A stretch of 64,000 bases of DNA, from NCBI RefSeq assembly GCF_006540085.1, contig NZ_BJOG01000001.1:372001-436000 (forward strand), in the 5' to 3' direction. The translations under genes and the position numbers were made by a program. Origin of the DNA: Microbacterium oxydans. Lineage in GTDB: Bacteria; Actinomycetota; Actinomycetes; Actinomycetales; Microbacteriaceae. The notes beneath the pieces were generated by a model, which saw only the letters and a list, made by a program, of their open reading frames with translations, did no database searches and was not told where the DNA came from. Position 1 is the stretch's first letter. Every line of letters starts with the position of its first letter. Shown in pieces: positions 8,240 to 17,036 of the stretch.

Positions 8240-9253
8240 ATGCTGAATCAGGCCGAAGCGGTGCCCGGTGAGCGGGTCTTCCATCGGAATCCGCTCCGCT
8301 CGGCAGTGGGAGCGGTCGTGCTCTCGGCAGTGCTCTCCGCGGCGACGCTCTTCCTGCTCCCGAGGTTCCTGCCGGGCACCATGAAGATCTCGACCCGCGG
8401 CGTCGTGGTGCTCGTGGTCGCGATCGCGCTGACCGTGGCCGTGTTCGCCGGATTCTTCTGGTTCCGCAACATCCGGATCGTGGTGCGCCCCCATGAGGTC
8501 GAGATCGGCAAGCCCGGCAGCCGTGAGACGTTCGCGAGGGCGACGACGGCCTTCCGCTCGAAGATCACAGAGCACCGCACGAACGGACTGCCCAGCGGAA
8601 CGACGCGCGCCCTGGTCGTGCACACCGGTGACCGCGAGATCACGATCGAGCTGCCCGGCTACACGCGGCCGCTTTTCAACGAGCTGATGGCGACGCTCAA
8701 CCCGATCGCGCAGCCGGTGTTCGATGACCCTGTCGCGGCCGCGAGGGCCGGAGCGCAGCTTCCGACGCAGTTCACGGTCGACGCCACGGGGGAGCGGCGC
8801 CTGGCTTCGCGCATCACGATCGCCGCGGTCGTGTTCCTCGTCATCGCCGTCGGCGTCGGATTGCTCGTGCTGGTGCCGGGCTTCGTCGAGGGCGAGCTCT
8901 CGGCGCTGATCCTCCTCGCACCGTTCGCCGCGGTCGCGGCCATCGGATTCGGATTCGGGGCTGTGCAGCGCCGACGCCTCGTGCGGTCGATCCCCGCCCT
9001 CGTGTCGATCGACACCCACGGCATCCGCATCGATGGCGTGGACAACCCGTACACGTAGCTCAGCCGCATCTGGCTGACCCCGCCGGCCTATCCGGTCAAG
9101 CGCCTGCGACTCGCACGCGCCGGAGGCAAGACGACCACCCACCTGCTCGCCTCCTCTCGTGTGGGGATCACACCCGACTACGGCGACCTCCTGCTCGCCG
9201 TACGTGCGAGGACGGCGCACCTGCCGGGCCTCCTCTCCCTGGATCTCGAATGA
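8240..9253 (+). pseudogene. PH-domain-like membrane protein gene interrupted by an in-frame amber codon
   Basis: From ATG 8240 (strong GGGGGAGGG site ahead) the frame encodes two helices (residues about 18-40 and 52-75), a PH-like globular segment (VVRPHEVEIGKPGSRETFAR), then two more helices. It stops at TAG 9056-9058 after GVDNPYT, at 272 residues. The same frame continues without further stops for 64 codons (SRIWLTPPAYPVKRLRLAR and on to LSLDLE) and ends at TGA 9251-9253, which forms an ATGA overlap with the next gene. That overlap and the protein-like continuation show that the original gene was 337 codons long. A CAG-to-TAG change (Gln) is the simplest cause. A 272-residue product may still be made. 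Confidence 0.8.
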
Positions 9254-9837
9254 CAGGGCAGGGAGGGCACGACCCCGAGTACCCGATCGGCACGGAACGA
9301 CTGCTCCTGCGTCCGATCGCCGCGTCCGATGCCGTCGCGATGCACCTCTACAAGTCGGATCCGGATGCCGTGCGGTATGTGCCGTATGCACCGTTGACGC
9401 TCGCCGATGTCGAGCAGCGCATCGCGACGACCTGGTCGAACACGCACTTCGCGAAGGAGGGCGACGCCGTGTCCCTCGCCGTCGAAGAGCGCGAGTCCGG
9501 TGCCCTGGTCGGCGACGTGGTGCTGTTCTGGCGCAGCGAGACCGACCGATCCGGCGAGGTCGGGTACATCTTCGACCCGCGGGTCGGCGGCCGTGGTTAT
9601 GCGACGGAGGCCGTCGAGGCACTGCTCGCGCTCGGATTCGACGGACTGGGTCTGCACCGGATCGTCGCGCGAATCGACGAGCGCAACACGTCATCGGCTC
9701 GCGTCGCCGAGAGGCTCGGCTTCCGGCGTGAGGCGCGGCTGGTCGAGAGCGAGTGGTTCAAGGACGAATGGACGACGCTGCTGGTCTATGCGCTCCTCGA
9801 GGACGAGTGGCGCTCGCGCAGCGCTCCCCTGAGGTGA
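9250..9837 (+). CDS. GNAT family N-acetyltransferase (RimJ/RimL-like)
   Basis: A 195-residue acetyltransferase of the RimJ/RimL subfamily. ERLLLRPIAASDAVAMHLY opens the fold. EVGYIFDPRVGGRGYATEAV near residue 105 holds the acetyl-CoA-binding R/QxxGxG/A loop, and LHRIVARIDERNTSSARVAE followed by LGFRREA is the conserved C-terminal part of this group. Members acetylate N-terminal alpha-amino groups, polyamines or antibiotics; the acceptor cannot be told. Its ATG overlaps the end of the upstream interrupted frame by four bases, so its translation was probably coupled to that gene and may now be weaker. Confidence 0.88.
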   Translation: MTGQGGHDPEYPIGTERLLLRPIAASDAVAMHLYKSDPDAVRYVPYAPLTLADVEQRIATTWSNTHFAKEGDAVSLAVEERESGALVGDVVLFWRSETDRSGEVGYIFDPRVGGRGYATEAVEALLALGFDGLGLHRIVARIDERNTSSARVAERLGFRREARLVESEWFKDEWTTLLVYALLEDEWRSRSAPLR

Positions 9838-9880
9838 TCGAGGGCGGCGGGGATCGGTGATCGCACGCCGCCCTCGATCA
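9835..9880. terminator. Bidirectional terminator between convergent genes
   Basis: A perfect 15-bp inverted repeat (TGATCGAGGGCGGCG / CGCCGCCCTCGATCA) with a 16-nt loop begins at the stop codon of the acetyltransferase gene and ends 8 bp before the last base of the convergent sulfatase gene. It fits a factor-independent terminator serving both, although T-runs are absent, as is common in high-GC actinobacteria. Confidence 0.75.
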
Positions 9881-9887
9881 GGTTCGG

Positions 9888-12239
9888 CTACTGCTTGAGC
9901 ATCGCCACGGCGAGCTTGTGCTTGTCGTCGATCAGGTGGGAGTGGTCGTCGTCTCCGAGGTCGATGCGCACCCAGTGCAGGGTTCCGGTGAAAGCGTTGC
10001 CCACCGCCTGGTAGTCGGGCGATACCGGTGAAGCCAGGTCGCAGCCGACGTCGACGGTCTCGTCGAAGGTGAATTGGAACGGGATCGTCTTGTGCACGCG
10101 ACCCTCGCCGATCTTGTCGTCGCCGACGTAGAGCGAGACCGTGCCGCCCTTGGCGAGACCACCGCCGTCGTAAGCGAAGTGGGCCCGTACCTCCTGCTCA
10201 CCGACCGGAATCTCGGTGTCGGAGCGAATGATGTCGACGTCGATGCCGAGCAGGTTGTAGGCGAACGCGAGGCGTCCGTCCTTCGTATAGAACGACCAGC
10301 CGCCGTACGCCCCTCCCTGCGCGATGAGCACGCCGTCCACACCGGAATCGGGCACCGACACCTGTGCGGTCACCGTCCAGGACTTGTTCTTGATGTTGAT
10401 GGTGGTGTTCTCGCTGAGGCGCTTCATGCCGGGGTAGAACTTCTGGGTGCTGCTGAGCGAGAGGACCGGCCGGCCAGCGAGGTCGGGGTTGAACCGCTCG
10501 GCGGTGCGGATGTCGAGGGGAAGCACGTTGAACCGGGCCGCCTGGATGAGGAACAGCTGTTGCAGGTGGGCGAGCTTCTCCGGCTCCTGCTCGGCGAGGT
10601 CGTGGGACTGGGTCCAATCCTCGTCGACGTTGTAGAGCTCCCAGCGATCGTCGTCGAGACCGTGGTCGGAGCCGAGCCAGGGATCCTTGTGCTTCGCGAC
10701 CGCCGTCCAGCCCTTGTGATAGATCGCGCGATTTCCGACCATCTCGAAGTACTGCGTCACGTGGCGTTCCTCTGCCGTGGCATCCGTGAAGGTGTAGTTC
10801 ATCGCCGTGCCCTCGTAGGGGCGCTGGGTCACCCCGTTGACGCTCGTCGGCTCGGGGATGCCGGCGGCCTCGAGCACGGTCGGTGCGACATCGATGACGT
10901 GCGAGAACTGGTTGCGGATGCCGCCCTTCTCCACACCTCCGTTCGGCCAGCTGACGATCGTGCCGTTGCGGGTGCCGCCCCAGTGGCTCGCGACTTGCTT
11001 GGTCCACTGGTACGGCGTGTCCATGGCGTGCGCCCAACCCACCGCGTAGTGGTTGTACGAGCTCGGGGTGCCGATGTCGTCGATGTGGTCGGCCACGTAC
11101 TGCTCGGTCTCGATGTCGTTCATGTGGTTGATCGTGAAGCCCTCGTTCGTCGTGCCGTGCATCGACCCCTCGGCACTCGCGCCGTTGTCGCCGATGATCA
11201 CGTAGACGAGGGTGTCGTCGAGGATGCCGAGGTCTTCGTAGGCGTCGAGCAGGCGGCCGACGTGGTGGTCGGCGTAGGCGAGGAACCCGGCGTAGACCTC
11301 CATCTGACGTGCGAGAGCGGGCTTGATGAGGTCGCTCATCTCGTCCCACGAGGGGATGCCGGGGCTCCGCTCGGTGAGCACGGCATCGGCCGGGATCACG
11401 CCGAGCTCGAGCTGGCGGGCGAAGGTCTCCTTGCGGATCTCGTCCCATCCCTGGTCGAACTGCCCCTTGTACTTGTCCGCCCACTCGGCGGGCACATGGT
11501 GCGGGGCGTGCGTCGCGCCCGGTGCGAAGTAGGTGAAGGCGGGCACGTCGGGGGCGAGCATCTTCTGCTCCCGCGTCCAGGCGATCGCCTTGTCGGTCAT
11601 GTCACCCATGAAGTGATAGCCCTGCTCGGGTGTGCCCCACGGCTCGACGGGTGTCGTGTTCTCGTAGATCGCCGGGTACCACTGGTTGGTCTCGCCGCCG
11701 ATGAAACCGTAGAAGTACTCGAAGCCGTTGCCGGGGGTGGGCCATCCGTCGAACGGACCGATCGCGCTCGCCTGCCACACCGGGACCTCGTGGCACTTGC
11801 CGAACTGGGCGGTGTTGTAACCGTTGAGCTTGAGCGTCTCGGCGAGCGGAGCGCAGCTGTTCGGACGCAGCGAGTTGTACCCGGGGGCCGACGTCGCGAT
11901 CTCGGTGATGCCGCCCATGCCGACCGTGTGGTGGTTGCGTCCGCTGAGCAGAGCGGCACGGGTCGGCGAGCACAGGGCCGTGGTGTGGAAGCGGGTGTAC
12001 TTCAGCCCTGCAGCCGCCACGCGCTCGAAGTTCGGGGTGTGGATCGGGCCGCCGAAAGCGCTGGATGCGCCGAAGCCGACGTCGTCGATGAGCACCACGA
12101 GCACGTTCGGAGCTCCCGCAGGTGGGCGCACGGGAGTGATCGGCGGGAACGACGTGTCCGGGTCGGTCGCGTCGTAGGTGACCGTGCCCGTGTAGGCCAG
12201 GTCGGGGATCGGAAGACTGGAACGCTGGGGCTCGGACAT
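9888..12239 (-). CDS. Arylsulfatase (type I, Cys-type)
   Basis: A large sulfatase of 783 residues. The N-terminal catalytic domain begins NVLVVLIDDVGFGASSAFGG, with the metal-binding DD, and contains CSPTRAALLSGR near residue 90. This is the CxPxR signature whose Cys is converted to formylglycine by a formylglycine-generating enzyme. GDNGASAEGSMHG and the QFGKCHE segment are further active-site parts. After about residue 550 a beta-rich domain of unknown role follows. No signal peptide is seen. The ATG at 12239 has TAGGAG 5 nt ahead; a GTG six bases upstream is less likely. No maturation enzyme gene is nearby. It would hydrolyse sulfate esters. Confidence 0.92.
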   Translation of the reverse strand: MSEPQRSSLPIPDLAYTGTVTYDATDPDTSFPPITPVRPPAGAPNVLVVLIDDVGFGASSAFGGPIHTPNFERVAAAGLKYTRFHTTALCSPTRAALLSGRNHHTVGMGGITEIATSAPGYNSLRPNSCAPLAETLKLNGYNTAQFGKCHEVPVWQASAIGPFDGWPTPGNGFEYFYGFIGGETNQWYPAIYENTTPVEPWGTPEQGYHFMGDMTDKAIAWTREQKMLAPDVPAFTYFAPGATHAPHHVPAEWADKYKGQFDQGWDEIRKETFARQLELGVIPADAVLTERSPGIPSWDEMSDLIKPALARQMEVYAGFLAYADHHVGRLLDAYEDLGILDDTLVYVIIGDNGASAEGSMHGTTNEGFTINHMNDIETEQYVADHIDDIGTPSSYNHYAVGWAHAMDTPYQWTKQVASHWGGTRNGTIVSWPNGGVEKGGIRNQFSHVIDVAPTVLEAAGIPEPTSVNGVTQRPYEGTAMNYTFTDATAEERHVTQYFEMVGNRAIYHKGWTAVAKHKDPWLGSDHGLDDDRWELYNVDEDWTQSHDLAEQEPEKLAHLQQLFLIQAARFNVLPLDIRTAERFNPDLAGRPVLSLSSTQKFYPGMKRLSENTTINIKNKSWTVTAQVSVPDSGVDGVLIAQGGAYGGWSFYTKDGRLAFAYNLLGIDVDIIRSDTEIPVGEQEVRAHFAYDGGGLAKGGTVSLYVGDDKIGEGRVHKTIPFQFTFDETVDVGCDLASPVSPDYQAVGNAFTGTLHWVRIDLGDDDHSHLIDDKHKLAVAMLKQ

Positions 12240-12332
12240 GCTCACTCCTACGGCTCTCAGCGAGCAGAGCAGCCCGCTTCGCGCTCAGCCTAAGCAGGGC
12301 GGTGCGGGGTGTCACTACCCCGGGCGGGTGAC

Positions 12333-12360
12333 TTTGCGGGTGAGTTCCGACGGGCATAAT
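12333..12360 (+). promoter_or_regulatory. Putative promoter giving a leaderless transcript
   Basis: TTTGCG (12333-12338) and CATAAT (12355-12360) are 16 bp apart. The GTG start codon of the next gene begins 8 bases after the -10 box, at the expected transcription start, so the message would have no 5' leader. Confidence 0.45.
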
Positions 12361-12367
12361 CAAGGGT

Positions 12368-12724
12368 GTGACTGCGACTGCAACCCTTCCCTCCCTCGAC
12401 GGCCGCCGATTCCGGATGGTGTCGTCCACGACCTCGGCGGTCGACCCGGAATCCCCGAGCATCTTCGAGTACTTCGAACGCGACGGCGCGATCTGGGGCG
12501 GGTACGAGGGCGACACGGTCACCTTCGGCAAGTTCGTCGGCACCCGCACGGGCGACACGATCTGGGTGTCGTTCGTCCATGTGCTCAAGAGCGACGGCAC
12601 GGTCGTGACCGGCGACGGCGAGAGTGAACTGGAGCTGACCGTCGACGGCGGCATCCGTCTCGTCGAGCACTACGAGATGCACGGTCTGCCGCAGCTGAGC
12701 GTGTGCGAGGAGATCTCGGCCTGA
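12368..12724 (+). CDS. Small beta-rich protein of unknown function
   Basis: A 118-residue soluble protein from GTG 12368. It resembles a widespread family of small lipocalin-like proteins (often mislabelled N-acetylglutamate synthase): an N-terminal FRMVSSTTSAVDPESPSIFE, then alternating strands FERDGAIWGGYEGDTVTFGK and VGTRTGDTIWVSFVHVLKS, and a closing RLVEHYEMHG. The pattern predicts an antiparallel beta barrel. No catalytic residues are evident. It is a single gene between the divergent sulfatase gene and the convergent Lrp regulator gene, and its promoter seems to give a leaderless transcript. Confidence 0.72.
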   Translation: MTATATLPSLDGRRFRMVSSTTSAVDPESPSIFEYFERDGAIWGGYEGDTVTFGKFVGTRTGDTIWVSFVHVLKSDGTVVTGDGESELELTVDGGIRLVEHYEMHGLPQLSVCEEISA

Positions 12725-12730
12725 CGCGGG

Positions 12731-13321
12731 TCAGCGCGGCGGAAGCGTGTCGCGCCCCGGCGAGGCGGGCGTCCACCGCGTCATGCCCAGTGGTGCGGTG
12801 ACGCTGCTCCGTTCCGGAAGGTCGCCCGGCAGCAGGTAGGGGCGGCGGATCACCTCGTCGAGCACGACGACGCTGACCACCGTACGCACCTCGGGCAGCT
12901 GGGCGATCACCCCGGTGGAGAACTCGTGCACGCCGCTGACATCGACGGCCCGGATGAGGAGCATCGCATCGTGCTCGCCCGTCGTGATGGCGCACCATTC
13001 GACGTCCGGCATCTCCGTCACGCGTTCGCGGAACGACGCCCACGCCTGCGGCATCACCGTGACGAACACGAGCGCCCCGATCGACAGCCCGGCCTTCGCC
13101 TGATCCACGCGGGCACTGAAGCCGGTGATCACCCCGTCGTGCACGAGCGACTCGACGCGGGTGTAGGCGTTCGCGCGAGAGATGCCGACCTTGTCGGCGA
13201 GGGCGGCGATCGAGACACGACCGTTATCACGGAGCACTTCGAGGATTCTGTACGCCGTCTCGTCCAAGGGCGCGGCACTTCGTCCAGAAAGCTTCGACTC
13301 TTCCGCATGCTTGCTGGACAT
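12731..13321 (-). CDS. Lrp/AsnC family transcriptional regulator
   Basis: A 196-residue regulator. The helix-turn-helix is LDETAYRILEVLRDNGRVSI, ALADKVGISRANAYTRVESL (residues about 19-58). The RAM effector domain follows (VFVTVMPQAWASFRERVTEM, TTGEHDAMLLIRAVDVSGVH), with a C-terminal extension of about 40 residues beyond the usual 150. I use the ATG at 13321, which gives MSSKHAEESKL; a frame open to 13426 would run over the operator repeats. The gene is divergent from the dppABCDF operon with only 150 bp between, so control of peptide import by an amino acid effector is likely. Confidence 0.9.
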   Translation of the reverse strand: MSSKHAEESKLSGRSAAPLDETAYRILEVLRDNGRVSIAALADKVGISRANAYTRVESLVHDGVITGFSARVDQAKAGLSIGALVFVTVMPQAWASFRERVTEMPDVEWCAITTGEHDAMLLIRAVDVSGVHEFSTGVIAQLPEVRTVVSVVVLDEVIRRPYLLPGDLPERSSVTAPLGMTRWTPASPGRDTLPPR

Positions 13322-13383
13322 ATTGTTACCCACAATCGAGGTTCTGGACAGAGCGTGCCGAGGTGACCCGCTCTTGCTGGACA
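13281..13383. promoter_or_regulatory. Array of TTGCTGGACA-type repeats, likely Lrp-binding region
   Basis: TTGCTGGACA occurs at 13311-13320 and 13374-13383, with GTTCTGGACA at 13341-13350. A fourth copy in the other orientation (TCCAGAA) lies at about 13283-13289. Spacing is 30 and 33 bp, near three helical turns, so the copies face the same side of DNA. The first copy touches the start codon of the Lrp gene. This is what an Lrp octamer wrapping DNA would need for autoregulation and control of the divergent operon. Confidence 0.6.
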
Positions 13384-13471
13384 CATCGTCGCATATGATG
13401 CGAATCTGATCCACGGTCGTCCACATCGGTGGCGGCTCACCCGAATGTACTCCTCGCCCTTGGAGGCCCTC

Positions 13472-15055
13472 ATGTCGTCACGCCGTATCACGCCGGTCAT
13501 CGCGCTCGGAGCCGTCGCGCTCCTCGCGCTCGCAGGTTGCTCGGGAGGGAACTCGGCGAACAACGGCGGGTCTTCCGGGAGCTCCGACTCCCTCGTCATC
13601 GACACCGCGTTCTCGATCGAGACCACCGACCCGGGTCACACCTACGACCCGACCGGCAACATGATCGCCAAGGCGCTCTACGAGACCCTCGTCGACTTCG
13701 AGGGCTCCGACGTCTCCACCCCGGTTCCGGGCCTCGCGTCGTGGGAGCAGAACGACGAGGCGACCGAGTTCACCTTCACCCTCGAGGGTGACCGCGTCTT
13801 CTCCGACGGTTCGCCCATCGAGGCGAAGGACGTCGTGTTCTCGCTGCAGCGCATCCAGGGCATGGAAGACGCCAAGCCCAACTTCCTCCTCGGCGGCCTG
13901 ACCATCACCGAGGTCGACGACAAGACGATCCAGTTCACGTCCGAGACCCCGCTGCTGCAGCTGCCCGCGATCCTCGCGAACCCGGCACTCGGCATCGTCA
14001 ACTCCGATGTCGTGATCGAGAACGGCGGCGCGACCGACGGCACCGACTCGGCGCAGAAGTTCCTCGACGGCGCATCCGCCGGCTCCGGACCGTTCGTGCT
14101 CGACACCCTCGACCTCAGCTCGCAGGTCGTGCTCACCAAGAACGACGAGTACAACGGCGACGAGGCGACGGACTACAAGCGCGTCGTCGTGCGCAACGTC
14201 TCCGAGAGCGCGACGCAGCTCGCCAACCTCAAGGGCGGCGACTCGATGGTCGCGATGGACCTGAACGGCGACCAGGTCGCCGGTCTCGGCGACGACATCA
14301 CCGTCGACTCCGTTCCTTCCGGTCAGACCATCTTCCTGCTGCTGAACCAGGGTGCCGCCGGCGGCGACCTGGCGAACGTCAAGATCGCCGAGGCGATCCG
14401 CTACGCACTCGACTACGACGCACTGCTGGAGCTGGCCGGTGCCGGCTCCGTCCAGGCGACCGGGGTCATCCCTCCCGGGTTCGAGGGCGCGCTCGACAGC
14501 GGTGTGAAGCAGGACCTCACCAAGGCCAAGGCCGCACTCGCCGAGGCCGGATACACGGGGCAGACGCTCAAGCTGCAGTTCCCGAACGACTACCCGGTCG
14601 GCGGCGTGGAGTTCACCCCCCTCGCCGAGCGCGTGCAGGCCCAGCTCGAAGACGCCGGCATCACGGTCGACCTCGCCCCCGCGCCGTTCGCGACCGAGCT
14701 CGACGCCTACGTCAACGGCACCGAGGGCTTCGGCCTGTGGTTCTGGGGCCCGGACTACGCCGACTCGGCGAACTTCCTGCCCTTCGCTCCGGGTCTGAAG
14801 GTCGGCCTCCGTGCCGGCTGGGCGGCCGAGGCCAACCCGGAGATCGCGGGCATCGCCGCCGGTGCTGCCGCAGCGACCGACTCCGAGCAGCGCACGTCCG
14901 CGTTCACCGCGTTCGCCGAGGCGATGCAGGCCGAGGGTCCCTTCGTCCCGCTCATCGTCCCCGGTCGCAACATCTCGTCTGCCGACAGCGTGAAGGGCGC
15001 CGTGTACAACTCCGTGTGGGAGATGGACATCGCCGAGATCACGCCCGCCGGCTGA
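13472..15055 (+). CDS. ABC transporter substrate-binding lipoprotein (SBP family 5)
   Basis: Peptide-type binding lipoprotein of 527 residues. From ATG 13472 (TTGGAGG ahead) the signal is MSSRRITPVIALGAVALLAL ending AGC, lipid on Cys23. Family-5 features include YETLVDFEG near residue 70, FTFTLEGDRVFSDGSPIEAK near 105 and FWGPDYADSANFLPFAPGLK near 425; this WGPDYADSAN motif is close to that of di/oligopeptide-binding proteins. It is the first gene of a five-gene operon with two permeases and two ATPases, and faces the divergent Lrp regulator. The precise peptide or amine ligand is unknown. Confidence 0.93.
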   Translation: MSSRRITPVIALGAVALLALAGCSGGNSANNGGSSGSSDSLVIDTAFSIETTDPGHTYDPTGNMIAKALYETLVDFEGSDVSTPVPGLASWEQNDEATEFTFTLEGDRVFSDGSPIEAKDVVFSLQRIQGMEDAKPNFLLGGLTITEVDDKTIQFTSETPLLQLPAILANPALGIVNSDVVIENGGATDGTDSAQKFLDGASAGSGPFVLDTLDLSSQVVLTKNDEYNGDEATDYKRVVVRNVSESATQLANLKGGDSMVAMDLNGDQVAGLGDDITVDSVPSGQTIFLLLNQGAAGGDLANVKIAEAIRYALDYDALLELAGAGSVQATGVIPPGFEGALDSGVKQDLTKAKAALAEAGYTGQTLKLQFPNDYPVGGVEFTPLAERVQAQLEDAGITVDLAPAPFATELDAYVNGTEGFGLWFWGPDYADSANFLPFAPGLKVGLRAGWAAEANPEIAGIAAGAAAATDSEQRTSAFTAFAEAMQAEGPFVPLIVPGRNISSADSVKGAVYNSVWEMDIAEITPAG

Positions 15056-15066
15056 TCGGACGACTC

Positions 15067-16128
15067 ATGACGACAGTGGCCGTGCAGAGGCAGGCGCAGC
15101 GGCGCCGCTCGCCTCTCGTCGGGTACCTGCTGCGGCGGGCCGGCACCTCCCTGCTCCTGCTGGTGGGCGTGACGATCGTCACCTTCGCGCTCACCAACCT
15201 GGTGCCGGGAGACCCGGTCTCGGCAGCGCTCGGTGAGGGCGCGTCGCAGAACCCCGCGACGCGCGAGGCGTTCATCAAGGCGAACGGACTCGACCAGCCA
15301 CTGTTCGTGCAGTACTTCATCTATATGGGGAACCTCCTGCGCGGAGACCTCGGCACGTCGCTGGTGACCGGACGCCCGGTCACCAGCGACCTCGCCACCG
15401 CCGTTCCCGCGACGATCGAGATCGCGATCGGGGCGATCATCGTCAGCCTCGCCGTCAGCATCGTGCTCGGCACTCTTGCGGCCTACCGCCGCGGACTCGT
15501 CACCGACCAGGTCATCCGCGTCGTGACGCTCGTCGGCCTCAGCGTCCCGACCTTCTGGCTGGCGCTCGTCAGCTTCTACGTGTTCTTCCTCGAGCTGCGC
15601 ATCGCGCCGGGCTCCGGCCGCATCTCGCCGTCGATCACGCCACCCCCGCGCGTGACCGGGCTCTACACGGTCGACTACCTCTTGAACGGCGACGCGGTCG
15701 GCTTCTTCGATGCCCTTGCGCACCTCGCCCTCCCGGTCATGGTGCTCTCGCTCGTGACCATCGGCCTGCTGACCCGCTTCATCCGCACCTCGGTGCTCGA
15801 GGTGCTCGGCAGCGACTACGTGCGAGCCGCCCGCGCCAAGGGACTCCCGGCCATGCGCGTCATCCTCGACTACGTGCTGCGCGGAGCCTCGCTGCCGATC
15901 CTCACGGTTGTCGGCGTCGCATTCGGTGCCCTGCTCTCCGGCACGGTGCTCGTCGAGTCGGTCTTCGCGTGGCCGGGCCTGGGAACCTACGCCTACAACT
16001 CCGCCGCGAACCTCGACCTGCCCGGCATCATGGGCGTCGGTCTCGTGGTCGGCGTCATCTACCTCCTCATCAACTTCATCGTCGACCTGCTCTACGGCGT
16101 GCTCGACCCGAGAGTGAGGATCGCATGA
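15067..16128 (+). CDS. ABC transporter permease, DppB type
   Basis: A 353-residue inner-membrane permease. After a basic N-terminus comes GYLLRRAGTSLLLLVGVTIV and LTNLVPGDPVSAAL, the classic DppB opening. The permease loop lies near residue 240 (VLGSDYVRAARAKGLPAMRV). VLVESVFAWPGLGTYAYNSA and the ending LLYGVLDPRVRIA are family hallmarks. It starts 11 nt after the binding-protein gene and overlaps dppC by 4 bp (ATGA). The insert between helices (RIAPGSGRISPSITPPPRVT) is somewhat long, as in many actinobacterial members. With the next gene it forms the transmembrane channel. Confidence 0.94.
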   Translation: MTTVAVQRQAQRRRSPLVGYLLRRAGTSLLLLVGVTIVTFALTNLVPGDPVSAALGEGASQNPATREAFIKANGLDQPLFVQYFIYMGNLLRGDLGTSLVTGRPVTSDLATAVPATIEIAIGAIIVSLAVSIVLGTLAAYRRGLVTDQVIRVVTLVGLSVPTFWLALVSFYVFFLELRIAPGSGRISPSITPPPRVTGLYTVDYLLNGDAVGFFDALAHLALPVMVLSLVTIGLLTRFIRTSVLEVLGSDYVRAARAKGLPAMRVILDYVLRGASLPILTVVGVAFGALLSGTVLVESVFAWPGLGTYAYNSAANLDLPGIMGVGLVVGVIYLLINFIVDLLYGVLDPRVRIA

Positions 16129-17036
16129 GCCGCATCGCTGCAGCGACCCCTGCCGGACGCTTCCGTTTCCGCTGGCCGCGTGCCTGGCGCACCCCGCTCG
16201 GCATCATCGGCACCGTGATCGCCGGTGCGTGGATCATCGTCGCCTTCACCGCGCAGTGGTGGGTGCCGTACCCGCCGAACGCGCAGGTGCTCCCTCGACT
16301 GCAGGCGCCGGGCATCGACACGCTTCTCGGCACCGACGGCAACGGCCGCGACATCTTCTCGCGTCTGATGACCGGTGCGACCGTGAGCCTGCCGCTCGCG
16401 CTCATGCTCGTGATCGCGGCCATGATCATCGGCACGCTCATCGGCGCGCTCGCCGGATACTTCGGCGGCTGGGTCGACGAGACCCTCATGCGCATCACCG
16501 ATCTGTTCATGGCGTTCCCGACCGTGATCCTCGCGATGGTGGTGGCCGCCTCCCTCGGGCCGTCGCTGTTCAACGCCGTGATCGCGGCGATCGTGGTGTC
16601 GTGGCCGCAGTACTCCCGCGTCACCCGCAGCATCGTGCTGGGCCTGCGCGGGCAGAACTACGTGATCGCCGGTCGCCTGCTCGGCCACTCGCCGGCTCGC
16701 ACGCTGTTCGTCGACATCCTCCCGAACATCGCCGGTCCGGTTCTCGTGCTCGCGACGCTCGACATCGGTGCGGCGATCCTACTCCTCTCGGGACTCTCCT
16801 TCCTGGGCCTCGGCGCCCAACCGCCGACGGCCGAGTGGGGGTCGATGATCTCCGGAGCGATGCAGAACTTCGACGCCTGGTGGCTCGGAGTCTTCCCCGG
16901 CCTCGCGATCCTCACGGTGGTGCTGGCGTTCAACTTCCTCGGAGATGCGATGCGCGACGTGCTCGACCCGACCGCCGAGATCACGCACGAGAAGGCGGCG
17001 GAGCACAAGGCGTCGGCGACGGGAGTGGCCGCATGA
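16125..17036 (+). CDS. ABC transporter permease, DppC type
   Basis: A 303-residue inner-membrane permease. TPLGIIGTVIAGAWIIVAF is helix 1, and LLGTDGNGRDIFSRLMTGAT is the GTDxxGRD signature of DppC. The ATPase-contact loop near residue 185 reads VLGLRGQNYVIAGRLLGHSP, and SFLGLGAQPPTAEWGSMISG, typical of the family, is near residue 230. It ends with FNFLGDAMRDVLDPT. ATG 16125 overlaps dppB by 4 bp, and its own end overlaps the first ATPase gene by 4 bp, so translation of the set is coupled. Confidence 0.94.
   Translation: MSRIAAATPAGRFRFRWPRAWRTPLGIIGTVIAGAWIIVAFTAQWWVPYPPNAQVLPRLQAPGIDTLLGTDGNGRDIFSRLMTGATVSLPLALMLVIAAMIIGTLIGALAGYFGGWVDETLMRITDLFMAFPTVILAMVVAASLGPSLFNAVIAAIVVSWPQYSRVTRSIVLGLRGQNYVIAGRLLGHSPARTLFVDILPNIAGPVLVLATLDIGAAILLLSGLSFLGLGAQPPTAEWGSMISGAMQNFDAWWLGVFPGLAILTVVLAFNFLGDAMRDVLDPTAEITHEKAAEHKASATGVAA

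Noticed and set aside
9888..12239. A sulfatase operon with a maturation enzyme
   Set aside because: Neighbouring genes were checked; none resembles a formylglycine-generating enzyme, so the sulfatase is alone.
10074..12293. A 739-codon open frame on the plus strand opposite the sulfatase gene
   Set aside because: It is a high-GC shadow: composition is Val/Arg/Gly/Asp-rich with no motif, while the minus strand encodes a complete sulfatase with catalytic residues.
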